Shown one piece after another: positions 34,933 to 44,158 of a stretch of DNA of 59,301 nucleotides (position 1 is its first letter; each line of letters starts with the position of its first letter). Source of the stretch: QAMX01 sp003149835 (lineage in GTDB: Bacteria; Bacillota; Clostridia; Oscillospirales; QAMX01). The position numbers and the translations under genes are program-made. The notes beneath the pieces were generated by a model. It had not been told where the DNA came from, did not search any database, and was given only the letters and a program-made list of their open reading frames with translations. Where the stretch lies: NCBI GenBank assembly GCA_959600635.1, contig CAUGMN010000005.1, forward strand, positions 1-59,301, written 5' to 3'.

Positions 34933-35790
34933 ATGGCTGTTTTAATGGACGGCAAGGCGCTTGCCGCAAAAAAGCGCGCGGAGATCAAAGAAAAGGTCGG
35001 GCATTTTGCGGCGCGCGGCGTCGTGCCCGCGCTGGCGGTGGTGATCGTCGGGGACAATCCGTCGTCGCGTTTCTATGTCAACAACAAGAAAAAAGACTGC
35101 GCCGAGTGCGGAATCCGCAGCATTGAAAAGGCGCTGCCCGAACAGACAAGCGAGGAGGAGCTGCTCGCGGTTCTCGCGGAGCTGAACGCCGACCCATACG
35201 TTGACGGAATCATCGTCCAGCTCCCGCTGCCAAAGCACATCGACGAACGCCGCGTCATCGAGGCCATCGACCCGAAGAAGGACGTCGACGCGTTCCACCC
35301 CGAAAACGTCGGGCGCGTGATGATCGGCGATTACAGCTTTCTGCCCTGCACGCCTGCGGGCGTCATGGAGCTGCTGGCCGAATATCATATCGAGGTCAGC
35401 GGCAAAAACTGCGTGGTGATCGGCCGTTCCAACATTGTCGGCAAGCCGCAGGCGATGCTGCTGCTCCACAAAAACGGCACGGTGACGATCTGCCATTCCA
35501 AGACGCAGCAGCTTGCCGAGGTCACGCGGCGCGCCGACATCATCGTCTGTGCCGTCGGCAGGGAGATGTTTTTGACCGCCGACATGGTGGCGGACGGCGC
35601 AGTTGTCATCGACGTCGGCATGAACGTCAAAAAGGACGGAAAGCTGACTGGCGACGTCGATTTTGAAAACGTTTCCAAGCGCGCGTCGTTTATTACGCCG
35701 GCTCCCGGCGGCGTCGGCCCGATGACGCGGGTCATGCTTCTGAAAAATACGCTCAAAGCCGCTGAACGGCGGCTGACGCAGCGCGTGTAA
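34933..35790 (+). CDS. folD: Bifunctional methylenetetrahydrofolate dehydrogenase/cyclohydrolase
   Basis: 285 residues, starting on the base after the lgt stop with AGAGGAG inside lgt. It interconverts 5,10-methylene- and 10-formyl-tetrahydrofolate. 'VGDNPSSRFYVNNKKKDC' holds the catalytic YxxxK, 'VDGIIVQLPLPKHID' and 'GKNCVVIGRSNIVGKP' (NADP loop) are signatures, as is 'ITPAPGGVGPMT'. Confidence 0.96.
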   Translation: MAVLMDGKALAAKKRAEIKEKVGHFAARGVVPALAVVIVGDNPSSRFYVNNKKKDCAECGIRSIEKALPEQTSEEELLAVLAELNADPYVDGIIVQLPLPKHIDERRVIEAIDPKKDVDAFHPENVGRVMIGDYSFLPCTPAGVMELLAEYHIEVSGKNCVVIGRSNIVGKPQAMLLLHKNGTVTICHSKTQQLAEVTRRADIIVCAVGREMFLTADMVADGAVVIDVGMNVKKDGKLTGDVDFENVSKRASFITPAPGGVGPMTRVMLLKNTLKAAERRLTQRV

Positions 35791-35807
35791 AGAAAATCGC
35801 TGATTGG

Positions 35808-35843
35808 GCGGCGGCTCTCCGACAGAGCCGCCGCTTTTTTTTT
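35808..35843 (+). terminator. Intrinsic terminator after folD
   Basis: 11-bp stem GCGGCGGCTCT / AGAGCCGCCGC and a run of nine T. Confidence 0.92.
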
Positions 35844-35895
35844 CGCGGATGAGCGCGGATTATAAAAAAAATATTTTATTTTGAGCGAATATATA

Positions 35896-35924
35896 TTTAC
35901 AATTGGATAAAACGCATGTATAAT
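35896..35924 (+). promoter_or_regulatory. Promoter of the lipoprotein gene
   Basis: TTTACA (35896-35901), 17 bases, TATAAT (35919-35924); leader of about 120 bases. Confidence 0.75.
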
Positions 35925-36051
35925 AGAACCGTTAAAAGCGGTTTCTATGGCTCTGATTGCGCTGGTTTGGGTTTTTTTATCCGCCTTTTTACGACCGGTC
36001 GGACAGTTGGAGCGCAGAAAAAGGATGAAAAAGCAAAGGGGGAGCATCAGG

Positions 36052-37320
36052 ATGACAGTTCACAGACGGAAGAAAAAAGCGACGGGCAGGGCGGCGCTGC
36101 TGCTGGCGATGCTATTGGCGACGGCGCTCGCCGCGGCGGCCTGCGCCGGCCCGGAGCAGCGGGACGAAACCGGCACAGGCACATCCGCTCTGCCGCAGAG
36201 CCAAACGACCGCCGCGCCGCAGGCAGAAACGCCGGCGTTTCTGCCATGGGAATGGGCGCAGTCTGTGCAGCCGGAGGACGTAGACGCCGAAATCGCCGGC
36301 CGCGCCGTGACGCCGGAGCAGAGCGCGCCGTTCTTTGCGGTTCTGAACCGCCTCGGCAAAGCGGACTTTGCCGAAATTGATCTCAAAACGCATCGGTCTG
36401 ACAAGCCGCGCGGCTGCATCGTGCAGATGATTCGCTGGCAGAACGGAAGCGGCGAAGTTTTCCTGTTTCGAGCCGACGACGAGGCGAAGCAGCTGCTGCT
36501 GACGCATGGCGACAGGAGCTGGCGCATCGGCGAAACGGCGCTGTACGAGGCGTGCCGGCCGTTCGGACTGTATATCCGGGACGCGGTCTGCGACCTCTAC
36601 GACGTCGGCTGCCGGATCGACATCCGCTTATCGATCCGCGGAAAAGGCGAATATGAGGCGATTCCTTTTGAGGAAGAACACTACCGCGATGCGTATATTA
36701 CATGGATGAGCGGTTATCTCTGGCAGCCGACCACAGCCGACGCGGCGCTGTATGAGACCGCCGGCTATCATGTCACAATGGCGGCCGCAGACGACTCAAT
36801 CCGGTTCGTATTCTTCGAGGGTGCCGACACGGTACTGCACTGTACGCCGGAGGGCGACACCTGGTATGCGCTGACGAGGAACGACGGGCAGGAACCGACG
36901 CCGGATCTCGCCGGCGCGCTGACCGAATCGCTGCGCTTTGAATATGACAGAGAGAGGATTGCGGCTACCCGCGCTTTCTTTGCGTGCGACGGTTCCGGCG
37001 AACAGGTGGCGGAGCGGTTTGTGTCGGAGGTCTACGGCGAGCTGCTGCTGAACGGTACGCCCGGAGGCGCGTATACCGCGACCGACTATGAGGCGATCGA
37101 TTGGCAGGTCAGTTCAGTCAGCGAGGACGGGAGGCTGATCAGCGGCTGGTATGAGTTTGCGGTCCGCCCGGAGGACTATGAGCATACCTCGCTCTGGGCG
37201 GGCAACAGCGTGCCGGGGACGGGGAAGTATGAGGGATGGCTGTGTGCGTTCCGGTATTTTGATCTGGAAAAGCTGGGCGACGGCGTCTGGCACTGTGCCG
37301 GAATCGGAACCGGCCGCTGA
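36052..37320 (+). CDS. Lipoprotein of unknown function
   Basis: 422 residues. ATG 36052 has GGGGGAG at good spacing; ATG 36025 has none. A basic start, a long Ala/Leu-rich signal and AAAAC (lipidated Cys near residue 31) mark a lipoprotein, followed by a Thr/Gln-rich linker. The body is a mixed alpha/beta globular domain rich in Trp and Tyr. I recognise no family. Monocistronic. In the stretch 37321-37536 I see no gene or site that I can support. Confidence 0.75.
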   Translation: MTVHRRKKKATGRAALLLAMLLATALAAAACAGPEQRDETGTGTSALPQSQTTAAPQAETPAFLPWEWAQSVQPEDVDAEIAGRAVTPEQSAPFFAVLNRLGKADFAEIDLKTHRSDKPRGCIVQMIRWQNGSGEVFLFRADDEAKQLLLTHGDRSWRIGETALYEACRPFGLYIRDAVCDLYDVGCRIDIRLSIRGKGEYEAIPFEEEHYRDAYITWMSGYLWQPTTADAALYETAGYHVTMAAADDSIRFVFFEGADTVLHCTPEGDTWYALTRNDGQEPTPDLAGALTESLRFEYDRERIAATRAFFACDGSGEQVAERFVSEVYGELLLNGTPGGAYTATDYEAIDWQVSSVSEDGRLISGWYEFAVRPEDYEHTSLWAGNSVPGTGKYEGWLCAFRYFDLEKLGDGVWHCAGIGTGR

Positions 37321-37536
37321 ATGAGAGCGAGGCTGTTCTTGCGGGCGGACGGCTGAAAGGCAGGAGGCTTTCGGGCTTGCGAAGGCTTTTATCCTGTGGG
37401 ACGGGAGCCGGCGTCTCCGTCCGTCCGCCGCGGCGTTTGTCTGCCGGCGGTCTTGCCGGGCAGCAGAAAAATATGGGTTTTAGCGGCGTGCGGCTGGGAA
37501 AAATTCAAAAATCCTCTGTTTTTTTAGTTTGACCCC

Positions 37537-37566
37537 TTGACAGACGGGGCTGATTTCTGGTAAAAT
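37537..37566 (+). promoter_or_regulatory. Promoter of the rplU operon
   Basis: TTGACA (37537-37542), 18 bases, TAAAAT (37561-37566). Confidence 0.75.
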
Positions 37567-37573
37567 AATAGAG

Positions 37574-37677
37574 CCGTTTTGTTGCGGTTTTAAGTTTGTG
37601 CCTTCGGACACGACACCGAGACAAGCGGGAGTCGGGTGTAACAGCCAGAAGACGAGGAATAAAGGAGAATTGATTTC
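37574..37677 (+). promoter_or_regulatory. Probable L21 leader
   Basis: A leader of about 100 bases before rplU with a small hairpin GTGCCTTCGGACAC. Position and content fit the ribosomal L21 leader class of Firmicutes, which is thought to let L21 repress its own operon. The complete fold was not verified. Confidence 0.45.
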
Positions 37678-37989
37678 ATGTATGCAGTGATCGAAGCCTG
37701 CGGAAGGCAGTACAAAGTTCAGGACGGCGACGTTCTTTTCATGGAAAAGCTCGGCGTCGAACCCGGTGAAACCGTCCGTTTTGACAAGGTCGTGTTTCTG
37801 TCCGACAACGACGAATCCATCATCGGCAAGCCCTATGTCGAGGGCGCGGTTGTCGAAGCGGAAGTCCTGAAAAACGCCAAAGCGAAGAAGATTCGCGTGT
37901 TCAAATACAACGCCAAGAAAAATTACAGGCGCCGTCAGGGTCACAGACAGCCCTATACGAAGGTTCAGATCAAGAAAATCGCCCGCTGA
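37678..37989 (+). CDS. rplU: 50S ribosomal protein L21
   Basis: 103 residues, standard length and sequence: 'YAVIEACGRQYKVQDGDVLF', 'GKPYVEGAVVEAEVL', 'YNAKKNYRRRQGHRQPYTKV'. AAAGGAGA site. First gene of the conserved L21-Prp-L27-Obg cluster. Confidence 0.98.
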   Translation: MYAVIEACGRQYKVQDGDVLFMEKLGVEPGETVRFDKVVFLSDNDESIIGKPYVEGAVVEAEVLKNAKAKKIRVFKYNAKKNYRRRQGHRQPYTKVQIKKIAR

Positions 37990-38008
37990 CGGGTTTGACG
38001 AGGCCGAT

Positions 38009-38380
38009 ATGACGAAGGTTGTGTTTACGACCGACCGCGGCAGCTTCACAGGGATGCGCGCCGAAGGACACAGCGGCTACGCGGAAGCGGGCGCAGACAT
38101 CGTCTGCGCGGCGGTGACGGCGGCGTTCGGCATCGTGGAATGCGCGGTAAACGACGTGGCAAAGGCCGGCGCTCAGGTCGCCTGCGCGAAGCGGGGCGCG
38201 GCGCTCAGCTTTGTTTTGCCTGCGGACATATCGGAACAGCAGCGGATGCTCTGCGACAGCGCGATGAGAGCCGCGTATCTGTGGCTCTCCGAAAATATGA
38301 AGCAGTACGGCGCCTATGTTCAGATCAGCGTTTCTGAACGGCGCAACACGGAACAAAACGGAGGAAAAACGAATGCTTAG
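38009..38380 (+). CDS. prp: Ribosomal-processing cysteine protease Prp
   Basis: 123 residues. 'EGHSGYAEAGADIVCAAVTA' contains the catalytic His21 and Cys33 at the 12-residue spacing of staphylococcal Prp (His22/Cys34). It removes the N-terminal extension of L27, encoded by the next gene, whose start overlaps the prp end by 8 bases. Confidence 0.95.
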   Translation: MTKVVFTTDRGSFTGMRAEGHSGYAEAGADIVCAAVTAAFGIVECAVNDVAKAGAQVACAKRGAALSFVLPADISEQQRMLCDSAMRAAYLWLSENMKQYGAYVQISVSERRNTEQNGGKTNA

Positions 38381-38654
38381 AATAAATATTCAGTATTTTG
38401 CACATAAAAAAGGTGTCGGTTCAACAAAGAACGGCCGTGACAGCGAATCCAAGCGGCTCGGCACCAAGAAGGCGGACGGCCAGTATGTCGTCGCCGGCAA
38501 CGTGCTGGTTCGTCAGCGCGGCACCAAAATTCACCCGGGTACGAACGTCGGCATCGGCGGCGACGATACGCTGTTTGCCACGGCGGACGGTCAGGTCAAA
38601 TTCGAGCGCGTCGGCAGAGACCGCAAGAAGGTTTCGGTCTATCCGGCTGAGTAA
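38373..38654 (+). CDS. rpmA: 50S ribosomal protein L27 with cleavable N-terminus
   Basis: 93 residues; start ATG 38373 within the end of prp, with GGAGG upstream inside prp. The N-terminus MLRINIQYFAHKKGVGS carries the Firmicute extension. Prp is expected to cut after NIQYFA, exposing HKKGVGS, which reaches the peptidyl-transferase centre. Confidence 0.97.
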   Translation: MLRINIQYFAHKKGVGSTKNGRDSESKRLGTKKADGQYVVAGNVLVRQRGTKIHPGTNVGIGGDDTLFATADGQVKFERVGRDRKKVSVYPAE

Positions 38655-38740
38655 GACTGTTTAGGCGCGCCGCGCATCTGCGCACAGTCAGATGACGGAC
38701 GCGGCTTTCACACGGCTTCATTTTTATACGGTATGAAAAA

Positions 38741-38811
38741 GCACCGACGCCGGGTCGGGCGATATGGCGTTTTGCTCTGTCGCCCGCCCGTGTGTCGGTG
38801 TTCTGTTTTTA
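38741..38811 (+). terminator. Long imperfect hairpin terminator between rpmA and obg
   Basis: Arms of about 21 bases (CACCGACGCCGGGTCGGGCG and its near-complement ending at 38801) are followed by TTCTGTTTTT. It probably reduces rather than fully stops read-through into obg. Confidence 0.65.
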
Positions 38812-38839
38812 GGTCTGATGGAGAAAGAGGGCGTTGCAG

Positions 38840-40111
38840 ATGTTTGTAGATGTGGCGGAGATTTTAGTCAGAGCCGGCCGCGGCGGCAACGGCGCGGTCG
38901 CGTTTCACCGCGAAAAGTATGTTCCGGCCGGCGGCCCCGACGGCGGCGACGGCGGCGACGGCGGCGACGTCATTCTGGAAGTGGACGACAATATGTCCAC
39001 GCTGATGGACTTTAAGTACAAAAAGAAATACGTCGCGCCCAACGGCGAGGACGGCCGCGGCGCGCGCTGCTTCGGAAAAGGCGGCAAGGCGTTAAAAATC
39101 CGCGTTCCGCGCGGAACGCTCGTGCGCGACAAGGCGAGCGGAGCGCTGCTCGCCGACATGAGCGAAACGGAAACGTTTACGGTCGCCAAGGGCGGCCGCG
39201 GCGGGTGGGGCAACGCGCATTTCGCCACGCCGACGAGGCAGACGCCGAGATTTGCCAAATCGGGGCTGGACGGCGAGGAGCGGCAGATCGTTTTGGAATT
39301 AAAGCTGCTCGCCGACGTGGGCCTGATCGGCTTTCCAAACGTCGGTAAATCGACGCTGCTCAGCATCATCAGCGCTGCCCGCCCGAAAATCGCCAACTAT
39401 CATTTTACGACGCTGGTGCCAAATCTCGGCATCGTTTCGGTCGGCGACCATACGTCGTTCGCCGTCGCCGATATCCCGGGGCTGATCGAGGGCGCTTCGG
39501 ACGGCGCGGGGCTCGGCATCGATTTTCTGCGCCATGTGGAGCGCTGCCGTCTGCTGATTCATGTGGTCGACGTGGCGGGCAGCGAGGGCCGGGATCCCGT
39601 CGAGGATTTTGAGCAGATCAATTCAGAGCTGTTTTTGTATTCCGAGGAGCTCGCCTCGCGGCCGCAGATTGTCGCCGCCAACAAGGCCGACCTGATCGAG
39701 GACGAGGCGGTATACGAGCGCTTTGCACAGCACTGTGAATCGTATGGAATGCCCGTTTTCAGACTCTCGGCCGCGACGACGCAGGGGGTGCGCGAGCTGA
39801 TCAACCATGCGGCGGAAATGCTCCAAAAGCTCCCGCCGATCCGCGTTTATGAGCCGGATCCTGTGGTACAGGAGGAGAAAACGAAGGAGGAGACCTTTAC
39901 CATTGCGCGGCGCGAGGACGGCGCTTATGTCGTTGCCGGCAAAAAGCTGCTCGCCGCGATCGCTATGGTCAACCCTGACGACTATGAATCGCTCAACTTC
40001 ATGCAGCGCGTGCTGCGGACAAACGGCGTTTTCGACCGCTTGGAAGCGATGGGCATTCAGGAGGGCGACACGGTCTCGATCAACAATTTTGAATTTGAAT
40101 ACGTGCGCTGA
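38840..40111 (+). CDS. obg: Obg GTPase
   Basis: 423 residues from ATG 38840 (AGAGG 12 bases upstream). Three domains: the Gly-rich OBG fold (residues 1-158, 'GGPDGGDGGDGGDV'), the GTPase domain ('GFPNVGKST', 'VADIPGLIEGA', 'NKAD') and the C-terminal OCT domain ('MQRVLRTNGVFDRLEAMGIQ'). It acts in 50S assembly and, in spore formers, in sporulation and the general stress response. Confidence 0.97.
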   Translation: MFVDVAEILVRAGRGGNGAVAFHREKYVPAGGPDGGDGGDGGDVILEVDDNMSTLMDFKYKKKYVAPNGEDGRGARCFGKGGKALKIRVPRGTLVRDKASGALLADMSETETFTVAKGGRGGWGNAHFATPTRQTPRFAKSGLDGEERQIVLELKLLADVGLIGFPNVGKSTLLSIISAARPKIANYHFTTLVPNLGIVSVGDHTSFAVADIPGLIEGASDGAGLGIDFLRHVERCRLLIHVVDVAGSEGRDPVEDFEQINSELFLYSEELASRPQIVAANKADLIEDEAVYERFAQHCESYGMPVFRLSAATTQGVRELINHAAEMLQKLPPIRVYEPDPVVQEEKTKEETFTIARREDGAYVVAGKKLLAAIAMVNPDDYESLNFMQRVLRTNGVFDRLEAMGIQEGDTVSINNFEFEYVR

Positions 40112-40280
40112 GGGGATAGGCCGTTCCGAGGGTTACGGTTTTGCAGCACGGCGCCGCATCAGAATCGACCGCTCTCGTATCGGCGATGGGTGATGGACCG
40201 CTCGCCTGTACGCGCTGGGCTTGGATGAGGATGGAAGCGCGTATGCAACGGAGCGCCGCTTGACACGACAGGAGGAAGCC

Positions 40281-41234
40281 ATGAACGGTGAATCCCGTTT
40301 ATTTCGGGAATTGTCCAAGGATCAAATCGAGGAAATCCTGTTTTTTCATTTTCAAGAAGCCGGATCCGGATACAGCTTATTGGAAGGCGGAATGTTCAAT
40401 ACGACTTACTCTGTTACGCTCTCCGGCGGAAAGCGCTATGTTCTTAGGGTAGGTCCCGTCAACCGCCATCTGCTGTTGCCGTTTGAAACCGCTTTGATGA
40501 CTTCGGAAAAATGGTTTTATCAGCTGTGCGCCGGTAAAAACGTACCGGTCCCAAAAGTCGTGGCCTGTGTGACGGATCAAAAACGGATCGATCGAGATTA
40601 TATGATTACGGAGTACATAGACAGCGTCTGTCTGAACTCTGAGAAGATTTCAACAAGAGAAAAACAAAAGCTTTACTTTGAACTCGGAAGTATTACAGCC
40701 AATTTCCATGCCATAGAAGGGCGACAATTCGGCAGAGTTTCCGACGTCATGACCGGAAGAGGATATGAGAGCTGGGGGAGATATTTGCGGTCGGAATTTT
40801 CTCAGACGGTCGAGCGTTTAAAACCATATCGTCTATTTGATGGCGGGATTTTGGACAAAATAGAGCAAATCCCGGTTGTGTATGGCGAGGTACTAAACGA
40901 CATACAAAAAGCGCAGCTGGTTCATGCGGACTTATGGGAGGGAAATGTGCTAATCTCTCCGAGTCATCGGCGAGTCGCCGCTGTGATTGATGCGGACAGA
41001 GGCTTATTCGGCGATGCCGCCTACGAATTTGCAGGGGGATGGATGAAAAGCGACGCTTTCTTCGCCGGCTATGGGGAGGTGGACCTCGGCCATCCCAGAG
41101 CCGCGTTGCGTCAGAAAATTTACAGGCTCTTATATCGTCTGATAGATACTTATGTATACTTTGTGGAATATAACGACACGGAAAACGGCGATCAGACAAG
41201 AAAAATCGTCTTGGAGTTAGCAGCAGAATTATGA
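40281..41234 (+). CDS. Aminoglycoside-phosphotransferase-fold kinase
   Basis: 317 residues, strong ACAGGAGGA site. APH/choline-kinase fold: nucleotide-loop region 'GGMFNTTYSVTLSGGKRYVL', catalytic 'LVHADLWEGNVLI' (HxDxxxxN) and metal-binding 'VIDADRG' (IDxD). Such kinases phosphorylate small hydroxyl substrates such as choline, homoserine, sugars or fructosamine; a drug-resistance role is not implied. The gene is clearly more AT-rich than its neighbours, suggesting recent acquisition. It ends about 230 bases before the polysaccharide genes and may not belong to them. Confidence 0.85.
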   Translation: MNGESRLFRELSKDQIEEILFFHFQEAGSGYSLLEGGMFNTTYSVTLSGGKRYVLRVGPVNRHLLLPFETALMTSEKWFYQLCAGKNVPVPKVVACVTDQKRIDRDYMITEYIDSVCLNSEKISTREKQKLYFELGSITANFHAIEGRQFGRVSDVMTGRGYESWGRYLRSEFSQTVERLKPYRLFDGGILDKIEQIPVVYGEVLNDIQKAQLVHADLWEGNVLISPSHRRVAAVIDADRGLFGDAAYEFAGGWMKSDAFFAGYGEVDLGHPRAALRQKIYRLLYRLIDTYVYFVEYNDTENGDQTRKIVLELAAEL

Positions 41235-41466
41235 CGGTTCTTTGAGGAACAAGTATGAAACCGACATCCAGCCGGATTGACCGGTCAGGGCATAAGCGCC
41301 TGTTTCACGAGCGGGCTGCAACCGGCTGAAAGCCGGGCGAGATGGCGCCAACAGACGGCGCGCAGCGAGAAACAGGCAAGGGTACTTTGATTTCGGCTGC
41401 TTTAAACGGCGCAGGCAAACCGCCGCGGCAGCGAAAAGCAATCGGGCGGATTAGGGGAAGGGATTT

Positions 41467-42624
41467 ATGGAAAAGTTTTCATTTTACGCGCACGGCGGCA
41501 GTCAAAATCACGGCTGCGAGGCCATCGCGCGGACGAGCGCCAACATGCTCGGCGGCGGGGTCACGCTTTACTCCCAGTCGCCGGAGGAGGATCTGGCCTA
41601 CGGGCTGGACGCCTTGATGAAGGTAGAAAAATGCGGCGATCGCGTGCGGCGCTATTCGCCGCGCCATATTGCCTATAAGCTTTGGAGCTATGTCGGGGGG
41701 ATGGACGCGCGCTATCGCTACGAATACCGGCGTTTTCTGGAAAACGCTTCCGGCCTCTGCCTGTCCATCGGCGGCGACAACTATTGTTACGATTATCAAT
41801 GGCTGCTGGCGGTCAACCGCGCGGTTGCCGCGCAGGGCGGCAAGACCGTGCTCTGGGCCTGCTCCATCGAGCCGGACGCGCTGAAAGACGGGGCGCTGTT
41901 GGCCGATCTGCAATCCTATTCGCTGATCACCGCGCGCGAGTCGCTGACCTATGAGGCGCTGTTGGCCGCGGGTATTGAAAAACACACCCGCCTGTTTCCC
42001 GATCCCGCGTTCACGCTGGCAACGGCGCGCGCTTTGTTGCCGGAGGGATTTCACGATGGAAATACCGTAGGGGTGAATTTGAGCCCGCTGATTATGTCCT
42101 GCGAGACAAAGGAAGGGGCGGCCTTCCGAAACTTTGAGGCGCTTATCGAGCATATCCTCCGTACGTCGGACATGCAGGTGGCGCTGATTCCGCATGTCGT
42201 CTGGGCCTATAACGACGACCGCAAGCCGCTGCGCGCCTTGTACGAACGGTTTGCGGATACCGGCCGCGTCGTTTTGATCGGGGACGCGGGCGCCGAGGAA
42301 CTGAAAGGCGTCATCGCCCGCTGCCGTTTCTTTATCGGCGCGCGCACACACGCGACCATCGCCGCCTATTCCTCCTGCGTCCCGACGCTGGTGGTCGGCT
42401 ATTCCGTCAAGGCAAAGGGGATTGCCAAGGATTTGTTTGGAACGTATGAGCGCTATGTTCTGCCGGTGCAGTCGCTTTCGCGCGAGGAGGAGCTGACCGA
42501 GGCGTTTACATGGCTGACCGAACAGGAAAAAGAGATCCGCGCGCACCTGCAAACGCTCATGCCGGAATACGTCGCACGCGCTTACGGCGCGGCGGAAGAG
42601 GTCAAAAAGCTCTATGAACGGTAA
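41467..42624 (+). CDS. Polysaccharide pyruvyl transferase family protein
   Basis: 385 residues, AGGGGAAGGG site. 'FYAHGGSQNHGCEAIARTSA' at the N-terminus, 'GLCLSIGGDNYCYDYQWLL', 'ARESLTYEALLAAGI', 'FPDPAFTL' and 'FIGARTHATIAAYSSCVPTL' are hallmarks of the CsaB/WcaK group. It transfers pyruvate ketals from PEP to a sugar of a surface polymer. It overlaps the flippase gene by 11 bases, so the two are translationally linked. Confidence 0.9.
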   Translation: MEKFSFYAHGGSQNHGCEAIARTSANMLGGGVTLYSQSPEEDLAYGLDALMKVEKCGDRVRRYSPRHIAYKLWSYVGGMDARYRYEYRRFLENASGLCLSIGGDNYCYDYQWLLAVNRAVAAQGGKTVLWACSIEPDALKDGALLADLQSYSLITARESLTYEALLAAGIEKHTRLFPDPAFTLATARALLPEGFHDGNTVGVNLSPLIMSCETKEGAAFRNFEALIEHILRTSDMQVALIPHVVWAYNDDRKPLRALYERFADTGRVVLIGDAGAEELKGVIARCRFFIGARTHATIAAYSSCVPTLVVGYSVKAKGIAKDLFGTYERYVLPVQSLSREEELTEAFTWLTEQEKEIRAHLQTLMPEYVARAYGAAEEVKKLYER

Positions 42625-44158
42625 AATCAATCAGCTCCGCGCGGGCGTCGTGCTCACCTATGTGTCTCTCGGCGTCGGCTATCTGGTGTCGATGGTCTTC
42701 ACGCCGGTGATGATCCGCATGCTCGGGCAGAACGAATACGGGTTGTACACGCTCGTGCTGTCCGTCGCCGCGTACTTGAACCTGCTCAATTTCGGCTTCG
42801 GAGCCTCATATATGCGCTTTTACGCGCGTTTCCGCGAACACGGCACGGAAGACGATATCAAGCGTCTGAACGGGCTGTTTTTGCTGACCTTCATTGTCAT
42901 CGCCGCCGTCGCGCTCGCAGCGGGGCTGATGGTCGCCGAAAACGTGGATCTGCTGAAAAAAACGCTGACGCCCGATGAGGTCGCCAGAGCGCGGGTGCTG
43001 ATCCGCGTGCTGTCAATCAACCTCGCGTTTACGCTGATCGCCAGCGTTTTCACCTCGTTTATCACCGCGCAGGAGCGCTTTGTCTTTCAGAAGAGCGTCC
43101 AGATCGTCAAAAACCTGCTGTCGCCTGTCGCCATGCTCGCGGCGCTGCTTTTGGGCTATGCTTCGTTCGGCCTCGTCGTCGTCACGCTGGCGCTGACCGT
43201 ACTGACCGACGCCTGCAATATCTGGTACTGTCTCAAACGCCTCGGGATGCGCTTCCGCTTTTCGGGTCTGCGCTGGGGATTGTTCCGCGAAATCGCCGTC
43301 TTTTCCTCGTTTATCTTTATCAATATCGTCGTCGATCAAATTAACTGGAACGTCGGCAATATCCTGCTCGCCGCCTACCACGGCACGCTGCTCGTCTCCG
43401 TTTTCGGGCTGGCGTCGCAGCTCAACAACTACTACGTCTCGTTTTCCACGGCGGTCTCCGCAGTGTTTGTCCCCAAAGTGAACACGCTGATCGCCAAAAA
43501 CAGCGACAGCGATCTCACAGAGCTGTTCATCCGCGTCGGCCGCGTTCAGTTTTTGATTCTTATGCTCGTCTGCACCGGTTTTGTGCTGTTCGGAAAGCCC
43601 TTTATCGCCCTGTGGGGCGGACCGGGCTACGAGGACGCGTATTATGTCGCGCTGCTGCTGATCGTGCCGGTCACCGTGCCGTCGATTCAGAACATCGGCA
43701 TTGAGATCCAGCGCGCCAAGAATATGCACCGGTTCCGGTCGCTGGTCTATATCGTCATGGCGGCGGTCAACGTGCTCATCGGCGTGCTGCTCTGCCCACG
43801 CTACGGCGCGGTCGGCTGCGCGGCCGGCACGGCGCTCTCGCTGATTCTCGGCAACGGCGTCATCATGAACATTTACTATCACCGCAAAATCGGACTGGAC
43901 ATGATCCGCTTCTGGAAGAGCATGCTCTCGTTTGTGCCGGCGCTCCTCGCGCCGCTGGCGGCAGGCGTTTTGCTGGCGGTGTTCGTCGATACGTCGAGGC
44001 CGCTTTGGCTGGTCGCCTGTATCGCCGCTTATGCCGCCGTATACTGCGCTTCCATGTGGCTGATCGGCATGAATTCGTATGAAAAAAGCTTGATTTCAAG
44101 GCCGGCTGCGAAGCTTTTTCGCCGCCTGACCGGCCGAAAAGCAGAGAGAAAGGGTTGA
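42614..44158 (+). CDS. Polysaccharide flippase (Wzx-type)
   Basis: 514 residues, about 14 membrane helices. The start 'GVVLTYVSLGVGYLVSMVFT' with 'MIRMLGQNEYGLYTLVLSVA' is characteristic of the Wzx/RfbX branch of the MOP exporters. It flips lipid-linked repeat units of a surface glycan. No glycosyltransferase lies in the window, so the assembly enzymes must be elsewhere. The end overlaps the next gene by 4 bases. Confidence 0.92.
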   Translation: MNGKINQLRAGVVLTYVSLGVGYLVSMVFTPVMIRMLGQNEYGLYTLVLSVAAYLNLLNFGFGASYMRFYARFREHGTEDDIKRLNGLFLLTFIVIAAVALAAGLMVAENVDLLKKTLTPDEVARARVLIRVLSINLAFTLIASVFTSFITAQERFVFQKSVQIVKNLLSPVAMLAALLLGYASFGLVVVTLALTVLTDACNIWYCLKRLGMRFRFSGLRWGLFREIAVFSSFIFINIVVDQINWNVGNILLAAYHGTLLVSVFGLASQLNNYYVSFSTAVSAVFVPKVNTLIAKNSDSDLTELFIRVGRVQFLILMLVCTGFVLFGKPFIALWGGPGYEDAYYVALLLIVPVTVPSIQNIGIEIQRAKNMHRFRSLVYIVMAAVNVLIGVLLCPRYGAVGCAAGTALSLILGNGVIMNIYYHRKIGLDMIRFWKSMLSFVPALLAPLAAGVLLAVFVDTSRPLWLVACIAAYAAVYCASMWLIGMNSYEKSLISRPAAKLFRRLTGRKAERKG

